Notes under the pieces: generated by a model | What the model saw: only the letters and a program-made list of their open reading frames with translations | Databases searched by the model: none | Told to the model about the DNA's origin: nothing | Shown here: one piece after another, positions 1 to 10,626 of the stretch | Layout of the letters: each line of letters opens with the position of its first letter | How positions within the stretch are numbered: position 1 is the stretch's first letter | Position numbers and translations under genes: made by a program | Assembly: GCA_000969725.1 (NCBI GenBank) | Contig: JXSR01S063180.1 | DNA: 29,728 nucleotides | Direction: 5' to 3' (one strand) | Source of the DNA: Ophiothrix spiculata | Lineage: Eukaryota; Echinodermata; Ophiuroidea; Amphilepidida; Ophiotrichidae

Positions 1-360
1 ACCAGATAAAAGATGAAACAAAGCTCCTATAATTTAATACATATTAAAAGAGAAACAATTTCATCAAAAATAATTTGTTTGCCCATCACAGGTGTAGAAA
101 CAAGATCATTTTAAGTTTAGTAACTAGAAACACTGTTTTCACACCATTTTTTGCCGCCGACGGGAAACATTAAAGTTGGTAATGAATTGAAATTTTCTCC
201 AATATTCCTCAAAATCATGGAAAACTACTTGCAGGTTATATTACTGCAAACATGTTTTATCGATTCATGTAAAATATGTATGTAAAAATTAGTGGCAAGA
301 ATCTAGGCCAGTCCCTTTAAGAGCAGATGCAACTGGTGTTGCATGGGTCACGTGACTTAC
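1..360. repeat. Intron with interspersed repeat copy (about 51-320)
   Basis: Intron sequence downstream of the last visible exon. From about 51 to 320 it resembles 21940-22190 in the same orientation: both share a stretch reading AATAATTTGTTTGCCCA, then CACTGTTTTCAC, TTTTCTCCAATATTCC and CTAGGCCAGTC in the same order. No coding signal seen. Confidence 0.6.
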
Positions 361-465
361 CAACACACGTGTCCTCATCACTGTAATCAGCGCAGTCAAG
401 ATGCATATCGCACACAAACTCCTCAGGTAGAAGTTGAATCTTGTTGTCACAGAATTTATGGCCAT
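361..465 (-). CDS. LDLa module exon 5 (four-cysteine type), last exon in window
   Basis: A 105-nt phase 1-1 exon between acceptor TCTAG and donor GTAAGTC. It encodes an LDL-receptor class A module starting near FCDNKIQLLPEE and ending CADYSDEDTC. Only four of the usual six Cys are present: the I-III pair is missing, while II-V and IV-VI remain. The acidic calcium cage looks intact (CD..., DC, SDE). These modules normally bind Ca2+ and ligands through the acidic cluster. The reading frame continues out of the window to the left. Confidence 0.85.
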
Positions 466-993
466 CTAGATAATCAAAACAATTACGTTAATATCATTAA
501 AGATCTATAACGGTGTATAACATGCTTGAACAAAACTCTCTTTTAGCTGAATATTCTATATTCAAAATCTTTAGACACAAATCTGTGAATGGATTATAAA
601 ATGCAACATTTAGATGTTTAATGATTTCCCGGTAACTTTACATGCAAAGATCGTAAGTTTTTTTTCTTTCTGGTAAACACAGAAGACACACGATTTATAC
701 TCATCAATTCTGACAAAATAGTTCGACCTACATCCGTAGTTTCCACTAACGACAGAGACATGCAGTCATAGTCAATTTTTGAACAAAACTCTGATATTAA
801 CTGAATATTCTATAATTCAAAATCTTTATACACAAATCTGTAAATAGTACTACTTGGATTATAAAATGCAACCTTTAGATACTTTATAATTTTCCTGTAA
901 CTTATACATGCAAAGATCGTAAGTTTTTTTCTGGTAAACACAGAAGACAAGCGGTTTATACTCATCAATTCTGTTACAAATAGATAGACTTAC
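466..993. repeat. Intron holding a ~250-bp tandem duplication with a dead exon fragment
   Basis: Bases about 529-770 are a diverged copy of 779-1026. The copied unit includes intron sequence plus the 3' end of the adjacent CUB exon: CCGTAGTTTCCACTAACGACAG near 734 matches CCGTAGTTTCCATTAACGACAG at the exon end. The donor next to the left copy is damaged (reads CCTACAT in place of CTTACCA on the plus strand). Confidence 0.7.
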
Positions 994-1164
994 CACCGTA
1001 GTTTCCATTAACGACAGTGATTTGAAGTTTATATCCGATGTCCTGAATGGCCCTATCCGTTACAAACTCTATCTTCATTGTATTTCCGAGGGACAATACA
1101 TCAAGTGCACGTTCATAATGACTCATGGATCCCGTGTATCCGATGTACTCGCCATTACCAGCAT
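994..1164 (-). CDS. CUB module 4, second half
   Basis: A 171-nt phase 1-1 exon, acceptor ACAAACAG, donor GTAAGTC. It completes the CUB begun in exon 1812-2003: the join gives ...YYDFIKI-D-AGNGEYIGYTG..., then a beta-strand-rich end (LGNTMKIEFVTDR, GYKLQITVVNG). This is the only CUB in the gene split by an intron. It has no Cys, so the usual C3-C4 disulfide of CUB domains is absent. Confidence 0.85.
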
Positions 1165-1811
1165 CTGTTTGTAGAATAACACAATTACATTTTCGTCAGC
1201 AAATATGTATCAATCACAGTTTACAAATGTCTTTAAAAAGTCAAAATACTTCTAAATGCACTCTTTCCTGTTTTTGTTTTGCTTTAATTGGAACACCATT
1301 GTGAATTATATGTAAGGCACTGCGTCAAAAGTTATCCGCAATGTTTTGCTGGGATCAGCAGTGAAATCCTCAATTTCGGATTCACAAAATTTTGATTAAG
1401 TAATAATTGAATAATTTAGAAATGACCATGACAGTCGCTTTTTCAATCCACTCGCAGATCAAATTCATCCACAATGTGTTTAAGACACATTCCTATAGAC
1501 CTTTTCAAACAGCGATCGGAAAACTTCGGAAAACATGGTCACGTGCCACAACAGTTGTAGTTGGCAGACAACAATCGACTACAATGAAAACAAAAGTTGT
1601 AGTACCGCAAAAGTGCATAATAAAAACGTTCGTCGCTGTTGTAAACATACTGTAGAAATGTCGAACTTTGCCAAGAGATGAGGCATTGAGGTACTGTTTA
1701 TTTCCCGGAAACGATCGGAATTTGTACAAACTTTCGGTTGTCTTCGGAAAAGATCGGTTTGAAAAGGTATATGTACTAAATTTATTGGAAAGTATATATT
1801 TATATACGTAC
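1165..1811. other. Intron
   Basis: Intron between the two halves of CUB 4. Apart from the MITE at 1494-1771 I see no coding or structural signal in it. Confidence 0.7.
1494..1771. mobile_element. MITE copy 1 (about 275 bp, TATAGACCTTTTCAAA termini)
   Basis: Starts TATAGACCTTTTCAAACAGC and ends with its near inverted complement (GATCGGTTTGAAAAGGTAT). A second copy in the same orientation lies at 3279-3553 with matching internal sequence (CACGTGCCACA, ACCGCAAAAGTGCAT, TTTCCCGGAAACGATCGGAA). Non-coding, so a non-autonomous DNA transposon is the likeliest class. Short ORFs overlapping it on both strands are chance ORFs. Confidence 0.8.
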
Positions 1812-2003
1812 CAATTTTGATAAAGTCATAATATTTTTCCAAATGCAGATCAATAAAGTGTGCTAAGAGATGAAACCCGGCAAACGTGACGATAGTATAA
1901 TGACAGTTAGTATCCGGCAGATAATTCAACGGATAGTTAGCAGATGAAAAGAAAAGTGCATCGTCATCGGGTCTCAAGTAGTATTCGTCTTCTGCCGTGC
2001 ATT
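1812..2003 (-). CDS. CUB module 4, first half
   Basis: A 192-nt phase 1-1 exon between acceptor CTCCTCAG and donor GTACGTAT. Encodes KCTAEDEYYLRP..., SSANYPLNYLPDTNCHYTIV and HLEKYYDFIKI, the standard first half of a CUB sandwich. Cys1 and Cys2 are present. The residue where CUBs usually have Cys3, just before the YD-x-hydrophobic-x-I motif, is Lys or Tyr. Confidence 0.85.
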
Positions 2004-2022
2004 CTGAGGAGTGAGAAAGAAA

Positions 2023-2281
2023 ATTCGTTATGTGAGTGCAAGAAAGTTGTATCTGCAATAGCTGCCATTTATCATAAATTTGGATTGCACACTGTCTAAT
2101 CTCCAATCTTGGGTCAGTGGTTCTTGAAATGATTCTTGAGGTGACACCGTCACCTGAAGAACCATTTCAAGAACCACTGACATAAGACAAGGGATTTTCA
2201 CATTCTTGTGACAAAGTACAAAATAAAATGACTTAGGGCAGCCATTGCAGATACGACTTTCTTGCGCTCACATGACGAATT
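2023..2281. repeat. Inverted repeat / hairpin element, ~260 bp
   Basis: Left arm AATTCGTTATGTGAGTGCAA... matches the reverse complement of the right arm (...TTGCGCTCACATGACGAATT). The centre is also palindromic: CAGTGGTTCTTGAAATG at about 2115 pairs with CATTTCAAGAACCACTG at about 2163. The left end lies 19 bp from the splice acceptor of exon 1812-2003. Likely a foldback MITE. Confidence 0.75.
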
Positions 2282-2894
2282 GTCCGACTTGTTACATTTT
2301 GATATTAAAACAAATGAAATACGAAGCAATTTTGTTTGTTTTACCGAAAAAAATATACAACATATAAAATTGATAAAGAAGAAACACACCGCGTGCAAAT
2401 GAAGTACGGCGGATCAAAATGTCAAATTATAATGAACTTTCATCAACCTTATACTCATAGGGTCAGCTGAGGTCATAGGGGTCAAAGTTCAAATTCCTTA
2501 TAACCATTACATCTGTCAAGTTAAGAGTGGTATAACTTCTACTTGCAATAAACACGATAAACCGAAGAGATCTAGCTGACATTTGTTAACAGTTCATAGG
2601 TCAAAAATCAAATTTTTAGTATCCTACAATTACCTAACATTTGGCAGTAATGTACTTTAACATTTAAGACCTTTGAAACAACATAATTACATTCCGAAAT
2701 CCCCCAACGTCATTTAAAAGGGCATAATAGGCCATTGGTCAAACTTACAAATTGTCCCGATTATCATAAAAGCCTTCAGAGCAATATCACACATTATGAA
2801 GTTCATCTGAGGATCAAAAGATCACATTTTCATAATGCTCTGAATGACCTTCATAAAGAATTGTTTAAACACTTGAAGAGAACGAATAAATGCA

Positions 2895-3270
2895 AATGAA
2901 TGTTTATACTCTATAAACCTAGAAGTATGCAACAAGCAATTAGACTCTGCTACGAGATCTAATGCATATCCCTTGCATTCTATAACATTGTGAACTGGTG
3001 GTTTTGAATTGTGTAAGAGATTGATTAGAATTGATTAAGACCAACTCACTGCGTATTAATATTTTCTTACTAGAATTCTTCACGATAATGGTATTATTTT
3101 TGGCAAATTTTGTTGCTAACACATGGAAAAACATTTACCATAAGTTAGTTTGAATATTCAGCATGATTTGGTAAGTGGTAATGATTAGAGAAATTCGGAC
3201 TAATTTATTTCTCCGTATGGTCATATTGGTTTATGTGCGTTAATCGGCTGCTTGTTGAATACTTCAAGAT
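2895..3270 (+). repeat. Interspersed repeat family R1, copy A
   Basis: Begins TATACTCTATAAACC and runs through AATTGATTAAGACCAA and a CTCCGTATGGTCATATTGGT stretch to GCGTTAATCGGCTGC. Related copies are at about 11270-11760 (same orientation, interrupted by another element) and 23530-23893 (reverse orientation). No protein recognised. Confidence 0.65.
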
Positions 3271-3278
3271 GTACAGAG

Positions 3279-3553
3279 TATAGACCTTTTCAAATAGCGA
3301 TCGGAAAACTTCGGAAAACATGGTCACGTGCCACAGCAGTTGCAGTCGCAGACGACAGTGAAATAAAATGAAATAGTACCGCAAAAGTGCATGATCAAAA
3401 CGGCAACGTTCGTCGCTGTTGGAAACATACTGCCAAAGTGTCGAACTTTGTCAAAAGATGAGCCACAGAGGTACTATTTATTTCCCGGAAACGATCGGAA
3501 TTTGTTCAAGATTTCGGGTATCTTCGGAAAAGATCGGTTTGAAAAGGTCTATA
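3279..3553. mobile_element. MITE copy 2 (same family as 1494-1771)
   Basis: Terminal inverted repeats TATAGACCTTTTCAAATAGC and GGTTTGAAAAGGTCTATA, with an internal sequence closely matching 1494-1771. The right end lies about 17 bp from the donor dinucleotide of the LDLa exon 3572-3682, so it is inserted just inside the intron. Confidence 0.85.
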
Positions 3554-3571
3554 GAAACGGGACAAACTCAC

Positions 3572-3682
3572 TGCATTCTTCCCTCTCATCACTGCCATCA
3601 TAGCAATCCTGGATGCCATCACAGATACCGTGCAGATCATTGGCAGGCAGCAGCTCCAGTTGATTGTCACACTTTTGTCGAC
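3572..3682 (-). CDS. LDLa module exon 4 (four-cysteine type)
   Basis: A 111-nt phase 1-1 exon, acceptor ATCCCCAG, donor GTGAGTTT. Encodes QKCDNQLELLPAND... then ICDGIQDCYDGSDE...EC. Four Cys are present; the I-III pair is lost. All four acidic calcium ligands are in place (CD, DC, SDE pattern), so a Ca2+-dependent fold on the C-terminal lobe is plausible. Confidence 0.87.
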
Positions 3683-4229
3683 CTGGGGATGTCAAAAAAT
3701 ATTTGTTTTCAATATACAGGATACGATCAGACGGTAATAGAAATTGCCATTCATAGACTTAAAAGATGAAACATATTTGCGGGTGAGGGGGTCTTCACAC
3801 CTTCTTCCCTGCGAGTCTGTTACCTTCCCAGCATTGAAGAATGCCGGTGTAGCAGGAATGTAAGTCCCCCGTTCTTATTGTCCGAGTTGTACAGTAAAAT
3901 AGAGTCGAACAGCTCTCACGCAACATTAGTTTCACACTTTATTCCGTTATCATGGTTATGGTCTATGGAAGGTGGGCTACCATTCCAGGGGGACTAAGAT
4001 TCCTTTTACACCGGTACAGTAAACACATGGGTAAATAGAAACACAATAGGATCCACCGAATTTGAACCCGCGACTCTTAATAATCCGTAAATAAGGGTCG
4101 AGGAACCCATTCCTCTAGGGCACCCCTGTCAGCTCCTGTCCCCATTACGACCTAGCAGTTTGCAAGAAACGTAAAAATACAAATTACCCGAATTCATATA
4201 CATGTATACCAGTATAGTGCTATACCTAC
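3683..4229. other. Intron; weak tRNA-like box B
   Basis: No coding signal. The reverse strand around 4056-4069 reads GGGTTCAAATTCGG, which fits a Pol III B box, and the flanks may be an old tRNA-derived SINE. No clear A box was found, so this is only suggestive. Confidence 0.4.
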
Positions 4230-4583
4230 CAGTGGCTTGAGTAACCGAAACCGTCAATGAAAACCCTACAGCGCTATTCTTTTTATCAGTCTGGAACCAG
4301 ATGAACAGGAAATTCGATGGCGATTCAATTTCAGGCGGTAATGTATTGCCTGTGTAAGCGACGGATGGGTAGAAGTGGTTGGTACCCACAATAGTCAAGA
4401 AATCGAAATTTTCTTCTAAATTGAATACGTCGAAGTGGACAACGACACGGTACCCGGCGTTAACAGTAAACGTCCAATGACAATTAAGAGAATTAGTGTA
4501 GTTATGGAATGGATACTTGTAGGATGTCAGCGTTACCGTGTCGGTGCTGTGAAGGTAGACCTCGCGCGGTAGATCACCGCATT
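4230..4583 (-). CDS. CUB module 3
   Basis: A 354-nt phase 1-1 exon encoding a complete 118-residue CUB, acceptor TACTTTCAG, donor GTAGGTAT. Visible hallmarks: QCGD start, NSLNCHWTFTVNAGYRVVVHF, ENFDFLTIVG, YTGNTLPPEI and a closing strand GFSLTVSV. Only Cys1 and Cys2 are present; the Cys3 position before FDFLTI is Asn. CUB domains mediate protein interactions, often with Ca2+. Here the acidic residues around NFDFL are kept. Confidence 0.9.
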
Positions 4584-4940
4584 CTGAAAGTAGAAAACAG
4601 CAGATAAGTTAAGTTATACAACAGTAATATTTAATTGCTAACAGCATGGACTCATATCCGCACGAAAAAGCATTACATCGCTTTGTTGACGATATATTGC
4701 AGTATATGCTTTGAGTACAATTTAGATGTTATGTAACATGGTAATAATGACGTGAACAGTTCTTTGGAAAAGCGTACTATATTTGGTCATTGACTTTTTG
4801 AGATATTATTCAAACTAAGGAAATTATTTTGGAAGTAACGGTTTCTAATGTGTGCAAGAGAATGATGCACGTGTATAAAGTTCGCGTTTAATAAAAGCGC
4901 TAGATACACTCTAAAATTGAGGGATAAAACCCTAGACAGT

Positions 4941-5020
4941 GTGTCCGCCAACGTCTCTTACCAAGAGGTAAGAAGGGAGCGTGTCCACCAACGTCTCTTA
5001 CCAAGAGGTAAGAAGGGAGC
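4941..5020. repeat. 40-bp tandem repeat, two units
   Basis: Two head-to-tail 40-bp units, 4941-4980 and 4981-5020, differing at one visible base (GTGTCCGCC versus GTGTCCACC). Each unit carries the short palindrome CTTACCAAGAGGTAAG, which presents a splice-donor-like GTAAG on both strands. A third start (GTGGCC) leads straight into the SINE A box. Confidence 0.9.
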
Positions 5021-5240
5021 GTGGCCAGCGGTTAGAGCATGGGTCTCGTAATACAGAGGTTGTGGGTTCGAGCCCCGGCCGGGTGGCGGTCCCACTGGTC
5101 GGACCATGTCTCCTTGTTTCCTTAGGTAAGAAACTTTACTCTAATTCATATTAATTGCTCCATGGTTTGGAAATCACGTAAAGCCGTTGGTCCCCATGTG
5201 CTTATGCTCCATCTTGGGGCGCTGCATACAGTGTCTACCT
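5021..5240 (+). mobile_element. tRNA-derived SINE
   Basis: Plus-strand Pol III A box TGGCCAGCGGTTAG at 5022-5035 and B box GGTTCGAGCCC near 5065-5075, with a CTCGTAAT anticodon-loop-like stretch between them, as in a tRNA-Thr(CGT)-like head. There is no closed acceptor stem, so it is a SINE head and not a tRNA gene. The body continues through ATCACGTAAAGCC to about 5240; the 3' end is uncertain. Confidence 0.7.
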
Positions 5241-5542
5241 GGTGAGTCTACCATCTCAAACGTGTCCGACAATGCTTCTTATACTTAAGTCTCCTTGAAT
5301 GGCTTTTAGGTCAAAATTGTGCCAGTATCAGCATTGCTTGTGATGTGTGTGTTTCATAATCGATAACTTGTAATTTGGTAAGTGATCCTTTTAAGACCCA
5401 ACGTTTCTGCTCATGCGACTTCTGTGAAAGCCAGTTGGACTCTGTCACACAGAATTTTTCAGTTTTCACAATTGTGCGATTTGGTCGTTTTCATACTGAG
5501 CGCCACTACATGTCAAAAATGTGTCCATTGTATGCTACTTAC

Positions 5543-5638
5543 GGCACGGTGCTTCATCACTGTTATCTGGGCAGTCAACCACATCATTACACACCTGATA
5601 AGGCGGGATTACGTAACCATCTGAGCATGCGGCAACGT
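5543..5638 (-). CDS. LDLa module exon 3 (four-cysteine, shortest)
   Basis: A 96-nt phase 1-1 exon, acceptor CCCTTTTCAG, donor GTAAGTAG. Encodes AACSDGYVIPPYQVC, NDVVDC and PDNSDEAPC. Cys I is missing and Cys III is Tyr (DGYVIP), so the I-III disulfide was lost as a pair. The first calcium-ligand Asp is Asn (CND); the DC and SDE ligands are kept. Confidence 0.85.
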
Positions 5639-5854
5639 CTGAAAAGGGCAAGTTCAAATTATGTAAATGTAAAAGTATGTCGTTAGCTTTTAAAAAAGTT
5701 CAGCGGCAAAAAAGGCGTTTTACCAAAAACAAAACTCATGACAGCGTACCTCTTGTTTTTAAAGATAACAATTAAAGAAGAAGAAGCTATAAGTTATATC
5801 GTAAATAGACATGATTTTCATAATACTTTACGAAAAAGTTATAATAATGCATAC

Positions 5855-6274
5855 CTGATCCATCCGTATCCCTGATTTCTAAAACGAATCCATAATATCC
5901 GCCATGTTCGACTCCATAACCATTGGTTACCATGGAGATTGCGACAGCGTGTCCTTTAGACAATAAATCTCTCGGTATTTCACTCCCAGTTAAATTGACA
6001 GAATTGAAGAGCAAGTTATCGATAGGACTGGTTTGACCTCCACCAGCCTGTCTTGGTTGAACAGTATCAATGTATGCTGTGCCATCAAGATTAATCACTA
6101 AATAATCGCCATCTTGCAAGGCAAAATTGGTGAAATGGAGGACGAGTTGCCGCCCTGGTTCGGCTTGGATAACCCAGTGGCAGTAGGAGTTCTCTGGGTA
6201 TAGACCAGGCCAGTTAACAGATGTGAGCTGGTAGGTGTCACCGGGGTACAGATGGATGTATTCATCACCACATT
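5855..6274 (-). CDS. CUB module 2 (long, 140 residues)
   Basis: A 420-nt phase 1-1 exon, acceptor ATTTACACAG, donor GTATGCAT. Encodes ECGDEYIHLYPGD, NWPGLYPENSYCHWVI, GRQLVLHFTNF, GDYLVINLDG and the final strand GGYYGFVLEIRD. It is longer than a usual CUB (about 110) because of an insertion around DTVQPRQAGGGQTSP between strands. Only two Cys (C1, C2). Confidence 0.9.
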
Positions 6275-6943
6275 CTGTGTAAATTGTAAAAGGAAATGGT
6301 AGTAAAATACATTAGTGTGATTCAGCTAATTCATCTAAATAAAATATTTAAAGAGGTTTTAAAGTCAGTGATTTGAAGGTCAGTGTAGGACAAACAACGG
6401 ATGAAAATATTGAAATTACAGATGCCTTTACTTGAACGTATTTACAATGCAATATGTTTTTACGTAAAACGCCCCGTAAAGAATCATCTGTATTGTCAAT
6501 GTTTGGTCCAAAACTGGTCCCACGATGCTTTACCTGAACATTTATGTGAACTGGGATCTCTATCAATAGTTTGCGATACACAGGTTGTACTTGTTATGCC
6601 ACTGCAACGTTAATTCCATGGAGCCTAACAGTTACAATGTCACTAAGTCACAAAATAGATCCCTACTAGTAACCCAAAGTTCACGAAAACGTCCATATTT
6701 TTCGTTTATTATAAGACGTCATTTGACACGGTTTGGACTAAATACAGACGATAAAACATGCTTAATATTACTGAACGTTTACTGTAACATGAACATTTTA
6801 GACAACTAGACAACCGATGAGTTCTACTGTTTTCTTGAGCCTTTTACCTTGCGTGTGTTGCAATGACATGTGTAAAGACTAATGCTTATATACATTTGGT
6901 TCAAAACATCCTGTCCTCCCCCTTTGCTCTGTGGCCATCACAT

Positions 6944-7032
6944 TGTGGATAGAGAGGACAGAGTGCACTCAAGAATTTTTTTTAAGGTATCTAAGGTCTG
7001 TGGATAGAGAGGACAGAATGCAATCAAGAAAC
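6944..7032. repeat. Direct repeat, two units ~55 bp apart
   Basis: GTGGATAGAGAGGACAGAGT at about 6944 and GTGGATAGAGAGGACAGAAT at about 6999, each followed by GCA(C/A)TCAAGAA and a T run. A short local duplication. Confidence 0.75.
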
Positions 7033-7486
7033 TTTTTTCGTTTATTAAGGTATTTGGAGTCTGGGACTTGACAGGCTTAATGCTTACTTCTCGGTCCTCC
7101 ACAATGCTTACAGATTAATGTATAGTATCTTAAATTGTATCTTAATCTTTAATTTTGCATTTGAGGAAGAAATAAAATGATAGTTTTAAACAGATGATAC
7201 AATCATCTCTGTCAACAACAACCAAAACCATCAGAAGTGATCAAGCCATAGTGTTTCATGGTAAAAGCTTTTCAGGTGAGTAAATGTATTGCTTTGAGTA
7301 TTGGTTTAATTCTTCCAACATGAATAAATTATGTTATTTATTATAATATTGAAATACAAAGCTGTACATAGATAACCTCACAACACATCAGCGTGCACTT
7401 AATTTAGAACAAGTCTAACACTACAGTAACATTAAGAAATTGCCGTAATAAACCAGATTTTAGGCTTATGATGGGTGTATTCCTTG

Positions 7487-7661
7487 GGACAATCTACACG
7501 GGAGTGCAAATCCAGTGCGCATAAGCCGCTTTGCACTAGACAGATCCGGATCTGCTGTACAGTACTCTGCGTACGTGCGTACGTGTATATAAAGCAGTCT
7601 ATGGAGATACGGATTTCAGTTCTGGATCTGGACCTGCGCTCCGTGTAGACTGTCCCCTTGT
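7487..7661. mobile_element. Small inverted-repeat element (~170 bp)
   Basis: Left end GGGACAATCTACACGGGAG and right end CTCCGTGTAGACTGTCCC form imperfect terminal inverted repeats. The interior also has paired elements (CCGGATCTG / GATCTGGA). Probable MITE. No clear target duplication seen. Confidence 0.55.
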
Positions 7662-10626
7662 TGGGGCCCATCCCTTGTAAGAATGAATGCAATACATACA
7701 GGCCTGAATACATACAATTACAACATTTTAATAGTAGGATCAAATGGATGATACAACATCAACACGACAATCGCTCAGATTTGTTCGCTTTGAGAGTTAA
7801 TGTATCTTTTTATTCGCCAACATTGTAAATATCAACGTGAGCGAATGTATCTTCCGTCGAAGTGATGCGTTTTTGGTAGGAATTAAGATTGTACACAAAG
7901 TCTGTCTCGGGTGAGTAAATGTCTTTGGTTGCAAATAACAGAATGATATTAAAAAGTCAAATAGTATACTCCTAGACAAATCAATCAATCAATCTATCTA
8001 TATCTCTTGAAATCCAAACTTGAGGTAAGAAATCCGTGGTAATCTTTCGAGTGACGATTGCTGCAACAAGCCAGGAGATCCATCCTAGATGATTTGTCAC
8101 ACAGATAGACAAAGCAAGACAATTCTCCAGAAATCTGTGTATCACTCTGTAAGAATTGTACTTACTTAATCCATATGTGGACACATTCTGATGTATCAAT
8201 GACAGCTCGACCACTTGATGTGTCGGGTCTTCTTAGTACTTCTGTTGTGACTGACATCCACATTACATGAAGTCATTTATATAATGCATTCCAGAAAACC
8301 ATAAGAATATAGCATGAACAATATATTACGCAATCGACTTTGATGTGCAAGTAAATACAATGTATAAGATAGTTTGCGAAAATAAGGTTAAGGTTACCGT
8401 ATGCGATAACCTAACTGTAAAATGCATTACAGTTATCACTACGATATTCGCTGACGCTATCTAGGAAGCTACAATCTTCTGCAAATCTTGTTTGGACACT
8501 TGTGCCATTATTATTAAACACCACGGTAGCAACTAAAATTTCATAGTGTGCGTAAGAAGGTATACTTGGTGTAACTAAAGTGGCTTTGATACCCCCCCCC
8601 CCCCCAATTAATGTTGATGCAAACATGTCTACTAACTCAACATTGATCTATAGGGGAGCGGGGAAAAATGCTCAATATTACTATAAGCGTCCCAACAGTT
8701 TTGCAGAAGATTGTAGCTTTTGAGTTATCTTTATATCCCTATACTTTGTAATGGGTTAACACCCACTTAACCAAACATGCCAAATGTGTGTGGAAGTTTA
8801 TAATTTATAGTCCCTAATGCTATGCGTGCGCATGTGGCAATGAAATCGTTAAACCATGAAATTAATTTGTACCCCGTTGTGATCACTGAGCTTGAATAAC
8901 TGCAGTCCTTTTGTTCTGATCAACATCATTCGATTAGTTTTGCCAGAAATGAGAGCATAGTATGTGCGCCATAACAGTTTAACGTATGTCTCACTTTAAC
9001 TAAGCGTGAAATCTAGCCATTCCATACGTTATTTCTTCATCCATCGGATCAATAAACGCTATTTTTAAGGATAAGGTTACCGATAATGCAATCGCAACTG
9101 GCAGTCACACGCTAATCAAAACACACATTAATCAATGGCAACCACTCAAGCAGTGAATAGTGCTGACCAAATGTCCCAAATTAAGCTCGAAATTCTGGGA
9201 TTGTACAATGTCAGACAATTGTTTTATATAGCTTTAATTATAGGTTACACTTTGTCTTACCATATCTTGATGTCTAAATGGCATAATTTGTATGAATAAA
9301 AAAACACGAGACGCATATAATAGTGGTTTTTAACGTACAGCTCTGATTGAAATTTAGTTTATAAGGGTTCCGCTGCCGTTATTTTAACAGCTGCTTATTT
9401 GCATTGGAAAAGAAATAAGGTTACCGTCCAAAATAGCGATAGCGTTTTTACAACGCAACCTCTCAATTGTATTTAATCAGATTCTAACGTTATTACACTT
9501 CGTAGGTGTTTATAGGGTAATCCCGGGGTAATCTCACTAAGTAGGACATGGTTCTTTTAGTAAAGCAAAGAGCTGCTGTTTCCCCAATATTATTGCAACT
9601 ACAACTTTAGCATGTTTTTATGATGAACTATGTACAAAGACCCTAGAACCCGGACATTTCACCAATTTTAAATCATGACGAAGAAAGGTCATACCTTTCA
9701 TACAACCGCCTCATATCTTAACATAATTTTAGTCATTAACCTTTTGCCTTAGAAAGAACTGCATTTGTTTGTATTATTAATTACTAAAAAGGAATCATAT
9801 AGATAAACTTATGAAGTACCGTATACAAACAAAGTATATCAAAGTATTTTTTACATATGAAAGTTTACATACAATACATTTTTCTTTCACGGGGGGAAAG
9901 CCCTTTCCCCCTTTTTTTTACATAAGAATTGCCATTCACTTCCAGGTCTTGGAAGTAACTTTTGAACTGCTCTCTTCAAATTGCTTCAGATCCAATTCTT
10001 TCTGTAAATTTCCAGCTCATATTACATACACACATAAATGTTACAGTTCATAACAAAGAGCTAAACTTAGTTTACATTAATAGAAACAGCACTTTTTAAC
10101 AATTCCATTTCATGTGGTATTGATTATTGTCCACAGAGGTAGATCTTATTTTTCTTATTGTTTGTCCCCTGGACATTTACTTGTATACACATTTACCCGA
10201 TGCAAACTGTCAAAGTTACAGGTGCAATTTATGATTCTGCGCTTTCAGCAACCTTGCCTCATTTCTAGTTAAATAAAAAGAAGAGTACAACATAAATGTA
10301 TACTGAAAATTTCACTTCATTCCGACAATTCGTTTTCAAGTTACAAGCTTTTCAGTGTTTTGGAAATCTCCATAGGCTACTGTGTTGTAATTAAAGTCGG
10401 GACCCCGACAATAATTAGAAAATGACACATTTTCGCACTGTTTTCAAAAATGCAAGCACATTTGAAAGAATGGTTTGGGGATTGCAACATATACCAGTCA
10501 AGGGTTCTTATTAACTAAAAAAATCAATTTTGATAGACGTGACCTTGAGGATGAAAAGTGGATTATGAATTGCCCCTTTAACTTGATAATGTTTAAGCTT
10601 TTTTACATTAGTGTGTTGAAGAGCTT

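Larger units (their letters stand above)
2004..3571. other. Intron with several repeats
   Basis: Contains an inverted repeat (2023-2281), an interspersed repeat copy (about 2895-3270) and MITE copy 2 (3279-3553). Between 2290 and 2890 I see only AT-rich sequence with many TCA/TCAT-like short motifs and no coding signal. Confidence 0.65.
4584..5542. other. Intron with tandem repeat and SINE
   Basis: Contains a 40-bp duplication (4941-5020) directly followed by a SINE (about 5021-5240). The rest (4584-4940, 5240-5542) shows no coding or repeat structure that I can name. Confidence 0.6.

Noticed and set aside
5375-5686. 103-residue plus-strand ORF
   Set aside because: Antisense to the LDLa exon 5543-5638 and its introns; no domain signature.
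7797-8214. Two minus-strand ORFs near (ATCA)n
   Set aside because: Low-complexity ends, no splice context, no homology recognised.
8411-8626. 71-residue minus-strand ORF with some protein-like composition
   Set aside because: It runs into a poly-C tract read as Gly, has no splice sites in phase with the gene and no domain signature; the LDLa-CUB alternation is complete without it.
8383-9430. Three ATAAGGTTACCG-like motifs about 300-700 bp apart
   Set aside because: Too short and irregular to call an element; could be chance or decayed repeat ends.
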